From assembly GCA_963662175.1 (NCBI GenBank), contig OY759217.1, positions 19,904,562 through 19,968,561 of the forward strand: a stretch of DNA of 64,000 nucleotides, read 5' to 3'. Below are positions 1 through 10,289 of this stretch, in pieces (position 1 is the first letter of the stretch; each line of letters opens with the position of its first letter). The notes under the pieces were generated by a model that made no database searches, was not told where the DNA came from, and saw nothing but the letters and a program-made list of their open reading frames with translations. Source of the stretch: Aradus depressus. Its lineage: Eukaryota > Arthropoda > Insecta > Hemiptera > Aradidae. The position numbers were made by a program, and so were the translations under genes.

Positions 1-1230
1 AGACTCTCCCTTATCCGGGACCGACGTGACGCCGGATAACAGAAAACGCCGGATAACGGAAATCATCAATTAACGAGAAAAAATATATCAATTAAAGCAT
101 AAAAAAAAGTTTTTTATGTGAGCTAAGGAATAAAACACGTATGTATTTTGTTGATAACATTTATTAAATTGACAAATATGTACATACTGAACATTGATTT
201 ATTATAGATGTTTGCTAGCGACTGTAGAATTCAAAATTCTGGGGGTATTGAGGGTCAGTCAATGAAGAAAACACTATTCAAATGCCAACGTTTCGATATA
301 TTTCATATCATCATCAGGGCCTAACAAACATGGGGGTGTCAAGATTAGAAAAATAATTTTAATCGATCACCCATTATATTTTTCTAATCTTGATACCCCC
401 ATGTTTGTTAGGCCCTGATGATGATATGAAATATATCGAAACGTTGGCATTTGAATAGTGTTTTCTTCATTGACTGACCCTCAATACCCCCAGAATTTTG
501 ATTTATTATATGTACGTACATATGTATATTTATCCAAACATTAAAAAGATATTTTGAAATCTGAATTTAATTACATACATATTTAAAACAAAATCTAAAA
601 TTCTAAAAATATTATTTGTTTATTTTTTTCTTTTGTTTCGCTAACACAACACTGTTCCGTGCTGCATAGTCCCACCACTTCTTTGGTATTAAGACGTCTG
701 AAAAACGAACCAACGATTCTTTTCACTATGAGAATCAAATGAGAACTGAGAAAAATAGAACTGGTATAAAGGAAAAATAAATAGGAGGAGAGGGTTTCTG
801 TGGAAAAAAATTAAACTTTGACTTTACTAGTTAAGTGTTCATTTTCCGATAAGACGATATTGGTGTTCCACGGACGGGACGGTATGTTTTTTTTTTCTAT
901 TCTAGGAAACATTTTTTATAAATGTTTGATTTTCAACTATGTATTTATTATAATTTATTTATAGGATATTAGTGAAGTAATAAAATATTGTATTAGCGTT
1001 CCCTTCATTATAAATACAATGTACATATGCATGTATGTACAATAAAAATACATGAAAGATTCGTGAGTTACGGAATTATTATGTGCTCGTAAATACACGT
1101 GGCTCTATATATAATCGATAATCGAATAATTGAATGTTAATTTTAGTTTAACAAATTTGATATTATTTTGTGAGCGCCGGATAAGGGAGCATACCGGTTA
1201 ACAGAACGCCGGATAAGGGAGAGTCTACTG
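1..1230. mobile_element. Nonautonomous pogo/Tigger-like TIR element, cut by window start
   Basis: The right terminal inverted repeat, read inward, is CAGTAGACTCTCCCTTATCC; the first bases of the window are the same repeat without its leading CAGT. Both ends also carry internal CGCCGGATAA-type subrepeats. A TA dinucleotide follows the right end at 1231-1232. A CAGT terminus, TTATCCGG motifs and TA targeting are typical of pogo/Tigger elements of the Tc1/mariner superfamily. No transposase reading frame is visible, so this is a non-coding derivative. It contains a foldback element at 232-500. The rest of the interior is AT-rich with nothing recognisable. Confidence 0.7.
232..500. repeat. Foldback (palindromic) element, AACGTTGG family, copy 1
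   Basis: Two arms of about 120 bp are near-perfect reverse complements around a loop of roughly 25 bp. The left arm begins CAAAATTCTGGGGGTATTG and the right arm ends with its complement. Each arm carries the block CGAAACGTTGGCATTTGAAT next to CTGATGATGATA. A second copy with a longer spacer lies at 60515-61147. It sits inside the pogo-like element. Confidence 0.85.
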
Positions 1231-1289
1231 TATTTCAAAAAATAAGTTTTGTTTATTTATTATAAGTTTTCACAATATGTTCTAAATTT

Positions 1290-1372
1290 TGTCTGCCCTA
1301 AATGTTTATTCACATAGGGTAGAGGCTTTTAACGAGTACCTGACATCGTACACGCTTGCGACCAAGAGCTAA
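1290..1372 (-). repeat. SINE-B fragment
   Basis: The stretch matches the middle of SINE-B (reference copy 51487-51836): the module TCTTTAACGAGTACCTGACA is recognisable in diverged form, followed by the CATCGTACAGGC region. Head and tail are missing. From 1373 to 1815 nothing else is recognised; the ORF at 1329-1526 on the minus strand runs from this repeat into unrelated sequence and is not supported as a gene. Confidence 0.6.
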
Positions 1373-1815
1373 AGAGAGGCAAAAACAAGGGGAGAATTTC
1401 CACCAGCACTCCCAAGGCACTTGCTATCTTATGCAGGTCTCTCGGCCAGCACCGCCTCAGTCTTCGTAGAGGGTTGTCTGAGTGGGAACGTGATGACAAG
1501 GAAAGATCGACGGGATTGTCATGCATTGAAAGATTAGAGTGAAACTTTGATAAACGGTACTTAATAAAGTTGGTGACAAAAGGGAGGGTAAGTTTGGAGA
1601 CGTAATAGGGAACATCAATGATTGTTCTTAGGACTTAAGATTGAAAGGACTTGATGCGCTTGATGTATAATTAATATTTAGACTGATTGACTGCAACAGT
1701 CCAGGTTGAAAATATGGTGTCGCATTGAACTTCGGGCACACCGTTTTGTGACATTTTTATTATTATTTTATACAAATGTAATCAAAATAAATATTGGTAG
1801 GTATATGCGGCAATT

Positions 1816-2730
1816 ACTACGTTTTCATGGACGTTCAAATCGATTTGAATCCCAAATAGTGTGTTCGAATCGATTTGAGTTCCATGAAAACCCCTGTTTC
1901 AAACCGATTTCAAATCGTGTTATCCCAAGGTCAATTCGCTAATTTCTGGGATCGTATCGAAAGTGATTCGTATTGAAGTACATGAAAACCCTCAACACTA
2001 GTATTGAGTATTGAGGCATGCGCAGTTGTGGCGCACGACTCTCCTGGCGGATTTTTCGTGTACTGAATAAGGAAGGGTATTTTTTGCAAGTTATTGAGGT
2101 TAGGTTTTTAATGGTTTTTATTTGTAAAAAAAACGTGATTATTTATTTAAAGAGACTGTTTTTATTTATTTTGTGACTACATAGTGAACAATTTCATTTA
2201 AAGCTAAAACTATCCCCTGCCCCGAGAATGAAAAAAACGACTCCCCATTTCTTGCGGAATCCTTCATGCAGTATACAAAACACCGTAATTATTAATATTT
2301 ATGTTAACAAATAAAACACTTTTAAGCGCATATCACTTGTTTATAACCTGCTCACACAAAACCTAGGTGAGGTTACTTTTGACAGTTTTTTTTTTTTTTT
2401 TTTGGCCTTATGTACTATGCATATTAGCCATGTCACTGTATAGGTAATTTACTAGTTATATTTACGACATCCATGGCCCCGGGAGGGAGTTCTATCTATG
2501 AAATAAAACTCACTCCCGGACGGGATTCGAACCCGCAAACCATGGTGAGACCATGCGAACAAAGCCCTACGCTCTAGCCCGCACGGCCACCATGGCTCCC
2601 TACTTTTGACAGTTAAAATCCTCTTTTCAATCCGATTTGGAATCGATCTGAACCCACTCCATGAAAACCCTTGTCAATTTTCAAACCTTGTTCAATATTC
2701 AAATCTATTTGAAATGCATGAAAACGTAGT
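1816..2730. mobile_element. MITE with terminal inverted repeats, interrupted by a SINE
   Basis: The left end ACTACGTTTTCATG and the right end CATGAAAACGTAGT are exact inverted repeats, and the match continues imperfectly through a region rich in AAATCGATTTGA-like motifs. Flanks are AATT on the left and AAAT on the right, so the exact target duplication (TA or TTA/TAA) is ambiguous. No coding capacity is visible. A SINE inserted at 2388-2600 shows that the MITE is older than the SINE. Superfamily not assigned. Confidence 0.7.
2388..2600 (-). mobile_element. tRNA-derived SINE, family A, with 14-bp target duplication
   Basis: On the minus strand it starts GGGAGCCATGGTGGCCGTGC, contains an A-box-like TGGCCGTGCGGGCTAG and a B box GGTTCGAATCC (RNA polymerase III internal promoter), and ends in poly(A). 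It is flanked by the perfect 14-bp repeat TACTTTTGACAGTT at 2374-2387 and 2601-2614, the signature of LINE-driven retroposition. A second copy in the opposite orientation is at 7932-8158. Mobilising LINE unknown. Confidence 0.92.
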
Positions 2731-2960
2731 AAATAAGAGATACTTAAGATTTTGAGACACAATTTGGGATAGTAACAGAAAAATATTCACCAAAAAAATT
2801 GTACAATAATAATTTTACATTACACTCGTGAATGATTAAAAGCAAGGTGAAAAATGTTAACATATGGATGCCAATAAACCGATATAAGGAAGTCACCAAA
2901 CAAGTTTGTTTTTATAAGTTATAAGATCAAAGCTACTCTTGATTTGATAGGTAAAAAGGG

Positions 2961-2998
<38 letters not shown>

Positions 2999-3355
2999 TC
3001 GAAGCATAAAATAAAGATATTGAGCCCTAAATTGGTTCGTGCGACCACGTGACACATTAGATCTCACTTGAAAGCTATTTTTTATTTAAAAATATAAATA
3101 TATCATGCGAATGCTCATTCTGCATCAAGGTTCGCAATTAAAATTCATAGAAAAGTTATCGAGTACTTCCACAATATTTTAAATAATATAATGTTACTCA
3201 AAATTATTTGTTTTTGAAACTATGAGTTTTTCATTATTGACTATGACGTTACTGACTGAATTTATACATGATTTCAGAAAAGCGACTTTAGTGTTAGTTG
3301 ATTTATTTATTTATTTTATTATTATTTCTTTTAAAATAAATAAAAACATAGAATT
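2731..3355. other. Intergenic/intronic AT-rich sequence, poly(A) tract
   Basis: No gene or recognised repeat, apart from an A-run of about 34 bp near 2960-2993, possibly the decayed tail of a retroposon. The ORF at 3222-3533 is almost entirely AT-rich codons (I, F, L, Y) and is treated as chance. Confidence 0.5.
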
Positions 3356-3678
3356 TGTTCAACTTTTATATTGTCTAATTCCACAAAAATATATAGATAA
3401 AGTGTACCGGTGTCGACTTACTGCATCTTTTATATTGATTTTATTTTATCTTTATTATTATGTTTTATGTTTATTATTATTTATTATTATAATTTTTATT
3501 TATTTATTTATTAGTATTATTATTTTTTTTTAACCTATTATTTTGTACATACCTATATGCTTTCGCTGTATTTATTTTTAATTAATTTATTTTTTATTTA
3601 TTTATTATTTTTTATTTATTTTTTTTCTTTGTTCTATGTATCATTCATCAAATTTACTTATAGTTATACCGATTGTAA

Positions 3679-3732
<54 letters not shown>

Positions 3733-3808
3733 GTGATGACAATGGCGTAAGTCGAAACTGGCAAACTATTTATATATTTTTGTGGAATTAGACAATATCA
3801 AAGTTAAA
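3356..3808. repeat. Foldback element with AT-rich spacer
   Basis: The left arm at about 3356-3424 contains TATTGTCTAATTCCACAAAA and a GTCGACTTACTGC end; the right arm at about 3744-3808 is its imperfect reverse complement. The spacer is low-complexity ATTT repeats plus a poly(A) run of about 45 bp near 3686-3730. The right arm includes TGATGACAATGG and GTCGAAACTGG, the motif pair seen in the other foldback families of the window. Confidence 0.6.
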
Positions 3809-3850
3809 TAAGTTTTTGGTTTTTATTTATTTCATTAGCTTCCCAATAGT

Positions 3851-3895
3851 TAGTTATTGTGAATCATGCCCAAACTTTAACTACGAGGTCATATC
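3851..3895 (-). repeat. Short SINE-B tail fragment
   Basis: About 45 bp match the end of SINE-B, including CTTTAACTACGAGGTCATAT. Too short for more detail. Confidence 0.5.
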
Positions 3896-5738
3896 AAAAA
3901 TATAGAGAATATAATAGAAAAGAAAAAATTTTACGCGAACGTAAAAAAAACAAAATTTGAAAAATCGAAAAGAAATTGGAACAATTTTGTTTTTCGAAAA
4001 AAAAAAAAACAGGGTTTCTTCCACGTTAATATTATTATAGAACTTCTTCTACAGTCACTTTAATTTTTTAAAGAAAAATTGGGCGCGATTCGGGGTGGAG
4101 GCCCGATTAGGAATAATTACCGATCGCATTATGGTTTCCATGTTAACTGAATGTATGGAGAAAGTAAAAATAGAGGTAGGTGATAAATGTAGTTGTGGAG
4201 GAACCAGTAGGGGGAGTATTTAATGTCAATCCAAAGAGTGAGCTGTTACCTTGCTGACAAGATTTCGACCTAGTTAGAAAGGCCTCCTAATTCAGTTAGT
4301 GGAAGTGCAACTTGTCCAACTAATGTTTTTAACAAGGTTCAGAGAACTCTCTAAGTGGTTCCCAACCAAACCCATCCCCAACTACCAAGTAGTTCATCGG
4401 TACTTGTACAATCAACATTTGGACTCAAGCAACTTTTTGAACAAATCAAAATATTCTAGTCACTTCTAACTTACAAAGAAATCAGCTTCCTTAAACCTCC
4501 TTCCCCACTTAATAAAAGCAATAGGTGTAAGAAAAATAATTTTTAAAATCAATTAAAAATATTTATATTAGGGGAAACCCTTTACTCGCAAACAGATTTC
4601 TTAGATACTTTTTCTCATTGTTCAAAAAGAAATGCAACAAACCAGCGGCTAAAGCCTATTTCATACAATAAAGGTTTTTGATGTTAAGAAGATATTTGCT
4701 ACCTTATAACCTTAATCTTAAATATATGAAATATATATGAAACAATAAAAACACACACAAAAATAAATAAATAAATAAAATAAGGCGTAGTCAAGGTCCA
4801 CGCCGTAGATTTTCCGTGAAAACGTCGGGATAAAATCATTTTCTTTTCGATGCTGCAGTAGCTCTTGCATTTGCTCAGCACTAGACTTTTCCTCTGATTT
4901 GCGTTTTCTATAATTTTGCGCACATTTTCGATTCATATAAGACGACATCTTTAATTATTTTGCAATTTTCAATTTAATACAGATTTTTACATATATTTCG
5001 GCGAATATTTTTATTGTTTCACTTTGAGTCCTAATAGTGCTCCTCAAGCTCTTTACAATGACACCCGAATCAAGGTCCTATCTAAACGCGTTATCACGCT
5101 ACACTAATTTATAATTTTACACAACGCTAATTCGCAACAATCATCCGCTGGCGCCCACACTAGCCCGATAACGTCACAGGCAAAACAAACACGTACAGAC
5201 ATGCTCTATCCATTGTGACCTCAACCGTTGTTATCGCATTATTAGTCTCGTAGTTATTATCAATCTGACAGTATTTTGTAACACAAGAAAGTTTGACCGG
5301 CTATCAATGTGCTTAACGAGCGAACAGACGTTTTCAAGTCAAAATTCACAACTGTTGGTCAGAGGCTGGTGGCATGAGATGGTTCGGGGGATCACCCGGG
5401 CTACTGTGGCCTTCTCTAACTCCATTAAGTTGGAGCTAATTTTAGATTTTGTTCTTTTATTGTTATATTATAATTATTTCTATTTTGTATTTTTATTGAT
5501 ATATATATTTTGTATTTTTATCATTGCAGATATTTTACTCGTTCTTTGTCAAGAGATTGAATTATTTCTGCGCAGGGTTTCAGAAAATCTATATCTATAT
5601 ATTATTATTTTGTGCACATTCTTCATGATTTTACAGACATTATTATTTTTTAACTATTATTATTATTTATTTCTTATTTTTGATAGATATTATAGTACAA
5701 ATTGCCATTTATTATTTAACTTTGTCTTATTATCAAGA
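3896..5738. other. Sequence with no recognised gene
   Basis: Mostly AT-rich. ORFs at 4699-4948 (minus) and 5307-5747 (plus) are short or hydrophobic with no family resemblance and no splice context that I could defend. It lies downstream of DIP exon 3 in the DIP reading direction, so it is either DIP intron or 3' flank. I searched it by eye for the expected second half of Ig2 (a YLCIASNGV-like motif) and did not find it. Confidence 0.4.
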
Positions 5739-6520
5739 AATAAATAAAACAAACTTATTTAAATTTTTTTTTTTTTTTTTAATATTGTTTATTCTACTAA
5801 AGATATTTATAAAAATAAAACTACCGGTTTCGGCCTCACACCATCGTCAGGTCTAGTTATGAACTAAGTTAGTTTGCGGAGTGCGACCCCTCCAATACCT
5901 CTCTGGTGAAAGGTGCCGCTTCAATTAGGGAATCCCCCGGCTTAACCGTTAGCTACATCATGAAATATTTGACAAAACACTAATTTTTCTTAATTTACAT
6001 AAAATAACATCCTTTGACTAATAAGTAAAGAATAAAACTAAAAAAACATAACAGATAATAACATATATATGGAAACCTATAATAATAACAGATAATAACA
6101 AACATAGGTATATGTGGAAATAGAACCGGTTCAGGGTGTTAACAAAGGGGAATAGTTAAACTTTAACTTTGTTTTTTGTTTTTTAGTTTTATTCTTTACT
6201 TATTAGTCAAAGGATGTTATTTTATGTAAATTAAGAAAAATTAGTGTTTTGTCAAATATTTCATGATGTAGCTAACGGTCAAGCCGAGGGATTCCCTAAT
6301 TGAAGTGGTACCTTTCACCAGAGATGTATTGGAGGGGTCGCACTCTGCAAACTAACTTAGTTCATAACTAGACCTGACCATGGTGTGAGGCCGAAACCGG
6401 TAGTTTTATTTTTATAAATATCTTTAGTGGAACAGACAATATTAAAAAAAAAAAAAAAGTTTGTTTTATTTATTTATTACAAATTCCACAATATGTCCGC
6501 GTTCCTCAACTTAGAAGCTA
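5739..6520. repeat. Foldback element, ACCGGTTTCGG family, copy 1
   Basis: Arms of about 300 bp are near-perfect reverse complements. The left arm reads AATAAATAAAACAAACTTA, a poly(T) run, then AATATTGTTTATTCTACTAA and ACTACCGGTTTCGGCCTC; the right arm mirrors this and ends in TTTGTTTTATTTATTTATTA. The right side continues with TATGTCCGCGTTCCTCAACT, also present in the second copy at 24278-25023. No coding sequence. Confidence 0.85.
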
Positions 6521-6833
6521 TTATCAAGAATTGTCAACAATGTAAATACATACATACAATGATTGTAAATACATACATAATAAATAAAAAAAAAAAGATT
6601 TTCTGAAAGCCTCTGCAGGAAAAATTCAATCTCTTGGTTATGATGAAATGTGCCGTGCAGAAAAAGATAGAAGGGACGGCAGAATAGTGGGGATGAGGAG
6701 CTGGTGGACATTGGAATTCTTTGACAGGTTCTAGCGCCGAGGAAGAAGAGGATGATATAAATAACGTAATATCGTTTCCAAAAGATGTTCTCGCTCAATA
6801 CCAAACACGTGCATATGATGTTTGTTTGCTAAC

Positions 6834-7023
6834 CTTGGTGTTTGTGTCCCTCTGTCCTGATGATGATGTTCTTGCCGTCCTCTCTCTTCCAGGTCACCTT
6901 GGGAGGAGGGATCCCCGTGGCTCTACAGACCAGCTGCAGACTTCCTCTCTCCACCGTCACGTGATCTCTGCTTCCATCCTCGTCCACCACATCGGGAGGC
7001 ACCTGCACTGACAGGTGGCCCAT
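6834..7023 (-). CDS. DIP-family (dpr-interacting protein) gene, exon starting Ig domain 2
   Basis: The exon is bounded by acceptor TTTGTTTCAG and donor CACCAAG|GTTAGC, 190 nt, 63 codons plus one base, entering in phase 0 and leaving in phase 1. It encodes the Ig1-Ig2 linker and first half of Ig2: [17 protein letters not shown] (the MGYLxVxVPPDI signature of DIPs), then [19 protein letters not shown] with the first Ig2 cysteine, and VTWKRE with the core tryptophan. Its start follows MRSQ at the end of exon 10017-10202 exactly as in known DIPs. DIPs are neuronal cell-surface Ig proteins that bind Dpr partners in synapse matching; lachesin is a more distant alternative. The next exon (second Ig2 cysteine, Ig3, C-terminal anchor) was not found in 1-6833. 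Confidence 0.93.
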
Positions 7024-7504
7024 CTGAAACAAATCAGTATACAGGCTGGTGTTCAATCTTTAAATATTGAAACAGTAGTGCCCCGAAATGGAACCAAAGA
7101 GAGCATTAACGGGACAACTACTATTTCACATATGCCCAACCCTGTACTCAAGAGCATAAATACAAGTCAAGTTGATCCTTTTTACGACACATACAACAAA
7201 AACTGTTTAGCAACTGAAGAGTCGTTTATAAAATACCAGGAAAGTAGGGTATTATTTTGACATGTTTATGAATTCATTTTCATACATTTATGGCATAATT
7301 TATTTTTATCATGTGTTTTAATATATAAGAAGGGATTAGGATTAGGGTTATAGATGCTCAACATCAAGGTCATAAGCATCTAAATACTTTGAGATGGAGA
7401 CAGATGCATATCCATACATATGCACATACACACACATATATACACACATCAATACATATATATACACATATACAGACATACATCCATATACATATATATA
7501 CACA

Positions 7505-7860
7505 TTTTTTTTTTTTTTTTTTTTTTTTTTACGTATTATTATAGCTCGTCCATTAGTTTCGTGTCACTAAAAAAGTCCATTGTTCTCTGGAGTGCCTCTC
7601 GGTGGTTGCCCAGGGCTGCTGGTAGTGCTCTGGTGATGCCTCTCCTGGCCAGCTCTTCCTGATAGAGTGGACACTCCTCCAGGATGTGCCGCACCGACAG
7701 CTCCTCCTCACACAGTTCGCACTTCCTGGCTTGCTCTCTTCTTATCAGGTGGCCGTGGCTCAGCCGACTGTGACCCACTCGTAGCCTCATCACTGCCACT
7801 TCTTCTCGTCGGTTATCCCTGATGGACGTTTTCCATGATTCCACCCCTTTTTTGATGTTA
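7505..7860 (-). pseudogene. Non-LTR retrotransposon 3' end with poly(A) tail
   Basis: The minus-strand ORF at 7539-7844 encodes about 100 residues resembling the C-terminal end of Jockey/I-type ORF2 proteins: a basic LRVGHSRLSHGHLI stretch followed by a Cys/His cluster, CELCEEELSVRHILEECPLY. The ORF is followed on the minus strand by a poly(A) run (T-run at 7507-7530 on the plus strand), so the element's 3' end is here. RNase H, RT and endonuclease regions are missing, i.e. the copy is severely 5'-truncated. It lies in the DIP intron between exons 2 and 3. A CA/TA-rich microsatellite precedes it at about 7400-7503. Confidence 0.75.
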
Positions 7861-7931
7861 GATATATATATATAAAGGTGTCAGACTTAGAACGTTTTAG
7901 TTTACACTCATGGGTTAAGAAGTAAAAAACC

Positions 7932-8158
7932 GGAGCCATGGTGGCCGTGCGGGCTAGAGCGTAGGGCTTTGGTCGCATGGTCTCACCATGGTTTGCGGGT
8001 TCGAATCCCGTCCGGGAGTAAGTTTTATTTCGTAGATAGAACTCCCTCCCGGGGCCACGGATGTCGTAAATATAACTAAATAACTCATTGACATGGCTAA
8101 TATGCACCGTACATAAGGCCAAAAAAAAAAAAAATAAATAAATAAAAAAATAATAATA
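7932..8158 (+). mobile_element. tRNA-derived SINE, family A, with 12-bp target duplication
   Basis: Same family as 2388-2600, here in plus orientation: GGAGCCATGGTGGCCGTGCG head, B box GGTTCGAATCC, body ending CATAAGGCC, then an A-rich tail with TAAA/TAA repeats. The 12-bp repeat AAGTAAAAAACC flanks it at 7920-7931 and 8159-8170. ORFs read across it on the minus strand are spurious. Confidence 0.92.
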
Positions 8159-8329
8159 AAGTAAAAAACCTTCTTTCTTTCAAAAAACATTGTAGTTTAG
8201 TATTTTTTTTAACTAAACATTTATTATTTAGACATTTCTTACAAAAAACAAAAAAATAAAATAATTGGTACTGGCTCTTTATTCAGTGTCATGCTCGCTG
8301 TCTCCTGTCAACAAATCACTAACAGACCA

Positions 8330-8750
8330 CTTCATTATTTCATCGTAAATTCCTTACATTCTTCTGGTATATGAGGTAAAAGCTTAGCAATATCTTGTAG
8401 CTTTTTCTGCTTGATTGGAACTTTTTCTGATTCATAACAAAACGTTTTCCATCAATAAGTGGCCTACAAACAATAATGCCATTTGAATTTCCATAAGGGA
8501 ATTGCATTAGTGAACTGATGCTAAAAATGTATCTTATTTGCGGCTGCAACTCGTCTTCTACTAGTTTATTTCGAAATGCAAGTTTTTTTGTAATATGTTG
8601 GCCACCAATTTTGGAAATCCAGTATATCAGATGTTTTCACTTCCTGAACTGTAAACTTCAAAGATTTACTGAAAGTAATGATGATTTCTGTAATTGTAAT
8701 GTTTGTGCAAAACGTTCCATGTTACTGATTCAGAACTTTAGGTTGCATTG
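8330..8750 (-). pseudogene. Degenerate ORF, probably transposon-derived, family not recognised
   Basis: Read on the minus strand, successive frames give coherent peptide pieces: EIIITFSKSLKFTVQEV, DILDFQNWWPTYYKK, then IRYIFSISSLMQFPYGNSNG with IIVCRPLIDGKRFV, and finally KLQDIAKLLPHIPEECKEF. The switches between frames and the stop codons imply several indels in what was once one reading frame of at least 130 codons. The pieces have ordinary protein composition unlike the surrounding AT-rich noise. I cannot name the family; a domesticated or decayed DNA-transposon protein is a guess. Confidence 0.4.
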
Positions 8751-8790
8751 GAACATTTCTGGCAGCGTATTTTGTAATAGGGACGTCGGC

Positions 8791-9093
8791 TGTGATGTGT
8801 ATGTTTATAACATATAAACATATATACATATGTTTATATGTTATAATAGAATAAACCAGAGTTCTAGATTGACTGTCTACCTGTACGTATCTTTACATGG
8901 CGCAGTCAGTAGAACCGAACCTACCAGCCATGAGAACTCGCCATTTGTTTCATGTTATATTTTGTTTTTGTATTTCCATAATACTTGTTCTTTGTAGTTT
9001 TGAAAGGGAGATGTTATGAATATGTATAAACATATGTTATAATAGAATAAACCAGAGTTCTAGATTGACTGTCTACCTGTACGTATCTTTACA
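8791..9093 (+). mobile_element. TRIM: miniature LTR retrotransposon
   Basis: Two direct repeats, 8791-8897 (107 bp) and 9012-9093 (82 bp), share their ends: both begin TGT.ATG and end TACGTATCTTTACA (TG...CA), and share ATAGAATAAACCAGAGTTCT. The 5' repeat has an extra AT-rich stretch. Immediately after the first LTR is TGGCGCAGTCAGTAGAAC, a primer-binding-site-like sequence of the Ty3/gypsy type; immediately before the second is the purine tract GAAAGGGAGA. Flanks are TCGGC (8786-8790) and CCGGC (9094-9098), a 5-bp target duplication with one mismatch. The internal region is only 114 bp and non-coding, so it must depend on a full-length relative. Confidence 0.88.
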
Positions 9094-9377
9094 CCGGCCT
9101 TAGAATCTTTCTGCATAAAATGTGTATCTTTATCTTCCCGCCAATAACTCAAAATTGGTAAAAAATTGCCTTAGAACGTTTTTGTGTACATCGATTTTTG
9201 AGGAAGCACTTTAATGGTTTTTCAAATTTAACATTTGACTGCCTCAAAAATGCAAATAAAATATTTATTTATTGATAATGATCATCATGAATGGTGCATG
9301 ATGTAATAAACAAGTTACAAAGAACAAAATAGCCTTTTAGTGTGTTAAAAAGAGTAAAAAGTTATTTACGGAACACC

Positions 9378-9497
9378 ATGCTTCAAGACCTGCTGACGCA
9401 CTGTGCGAAGTTAGCCATTAAGAAGATGGACCTCAACTTAGAGAAATGTGTTGAAGTGTTCGGTAGGCGGAAGAACAGACGCTTAACATTGTTTTAA
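9378..9497 (+). CDS. Small ORF, 39 residues, unrecognised
   Basis: An ATG-to-TAA frame with balanced codon use, unlike its surroundings: MLQDLLTHCAKLAIKKM at the start and a basic FGRRKNRRLTLF end. It has no obvious splice sites, no neighbouring exon and lies within a DIP intron. It may be a fragment of a transposon protein. Listed for completeness only. Confidence 0.15.
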   Translation: MLQDLLTHCAKLAIKKMDLNLEKCVEVFGRRKNRRLTLF

Positions 9498-9719
9498 AAC
9501 AAAAAGTCTGAACTTTTTCCACATAACCATATTGTTGTGTGATATGGTACAAAAAATTGTTTAGAGTAAGTTTTTTAGTAACTTTAGGTAAACTAGGTGT
9601 TATACTAAATAAAACTAAGTGTGCTGATACAAAAATTTTTTATCTAGATCGCTTTAAAAACCCACTAAATTGCACCAATTTTTAAATAAATTTTCCATAC
9701 CCCCCAGACCCCCCGGTGG

Positions 9720-9755
9720 CTATACCCCCCCCCTCCCCCCCCCCCCCCCCCCCAT
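9720..9755. repeat. Poly(C) tract
   Basis: A cytosine run of about 30 bp with two interruptions, preceded by CCCCCCAGACCCCCCGG. Such tracts recur beside the R1-like LINE pieces at 43.9-51.5 kb. Confidence 0.8.
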
Positions 9756-9784
9756 TTTAGACTCCACTCGCCGCCACTGCTCAC

Positions 9785-9870
9785 TAGAAGTTCCGATAGT
9801 CTGGTACAGTAGGTCACAGATATTATCAGGTCACGGAGATTTTAATTCCAAGCCAATTTTTAGTGGCGTT
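9785..9870 (+). repeat. R1-like LINE fragment (3' region)
   Basis: The TCAGGTCACGGAGATTTTAA stretch matches the post-RT part of the R1-like element at about 51180-51215 (TCAGGTCACGGAGATTTCAA). Only about 80 bp remain. Confidence 0.5.
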
Positions 9871-10016
9871 TTTGGGACTTGTAGAGACGATTACGTTTCA
9901 GGCAATTGCTTTCTTTCAATAGTTAGAAAGAACTCAAGAGCACAGATATCGGTTATCTTCTGAAAGTTCCAATTTTGGAAGTACACGGTTGAATGTCTTA
10001 TTAAGATAATCTTTAC

Positions 10017-10202
10017 CTGACTCCTCATGGGGTCCGTGTTGATCTGACACATGTAGGATCCTGAGTCGTTCTTCTGCACGTTGGACACCTTGAGTTTCCA
10101 TGTGTTGTGTCCATTGTGGGTGACAGAAATTCGGTTGTTGTGGGCCACCATGTGGGTGTGCACCGCCAGGATCGTCTTGGAGTCTGACTTGATCCAAGCT
10201 AC
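10017..10202 (-). CDS. DIP-family gene, exon encoding most of Ig domain 1
   Basis: Acceptor TTATGTTGTAG and donor AGTCAG|GTAAAG bound exactly 186 nt (62 codons), phase 0 at both ends. The product starts VAWIKSDSKTILAVHTHMV, with the Ig core tryptophan, continues RISVTHNGHNTWKLKVSNV and ends DSGSYMCQINTDPMRSQ, including the second Ig1 cysteine. This DxGxYMCQINTDPM string is diagnostic of the DIP/Dpr neuronal Ig group rather than lachesin. It joins exon 54983-55101 upstream (EYR|VAW) and exon 6834-7023 downstream (MRSQ|MGHL). The upstream intron is about 44.8 kb and holds most of the window's repeats plus a nested gene; the downstream one is 3.0 kb. Confidence 0.95.
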
Positions 10203-10289
10203 CTACAACATAAACCAGCTTAAGTCATGTAAAGTAGACGTACTTACATATTTGAATTTAATCACATATAAACTAGAAATGTCAGCAGC

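Noticed and set aside
2500..2600. Apparent tRNA gene with perfect B box
   Set aside because: It is the head of SINE-A: it continues into a SINE body and poly(A) and has target duplications; no cloverleaf acceptor stem closes.
3222..3533. 103-codon hydrophobic ORF, membrane-protein-like
   Set aside because: Composed of ATT/TTA/TTT repeats in low-complexity DNA within a foldback region.
5307..5747. 146-codon ORF with hydrophobic stretches
   Set aside because: After about 45 codons it is AT-rich low complexity; no family resemblance or promoter.
7790..8190. Two minus-strand ORFs of 110 and 78 codons
   Set aside because: They read antisense through SINE-A.
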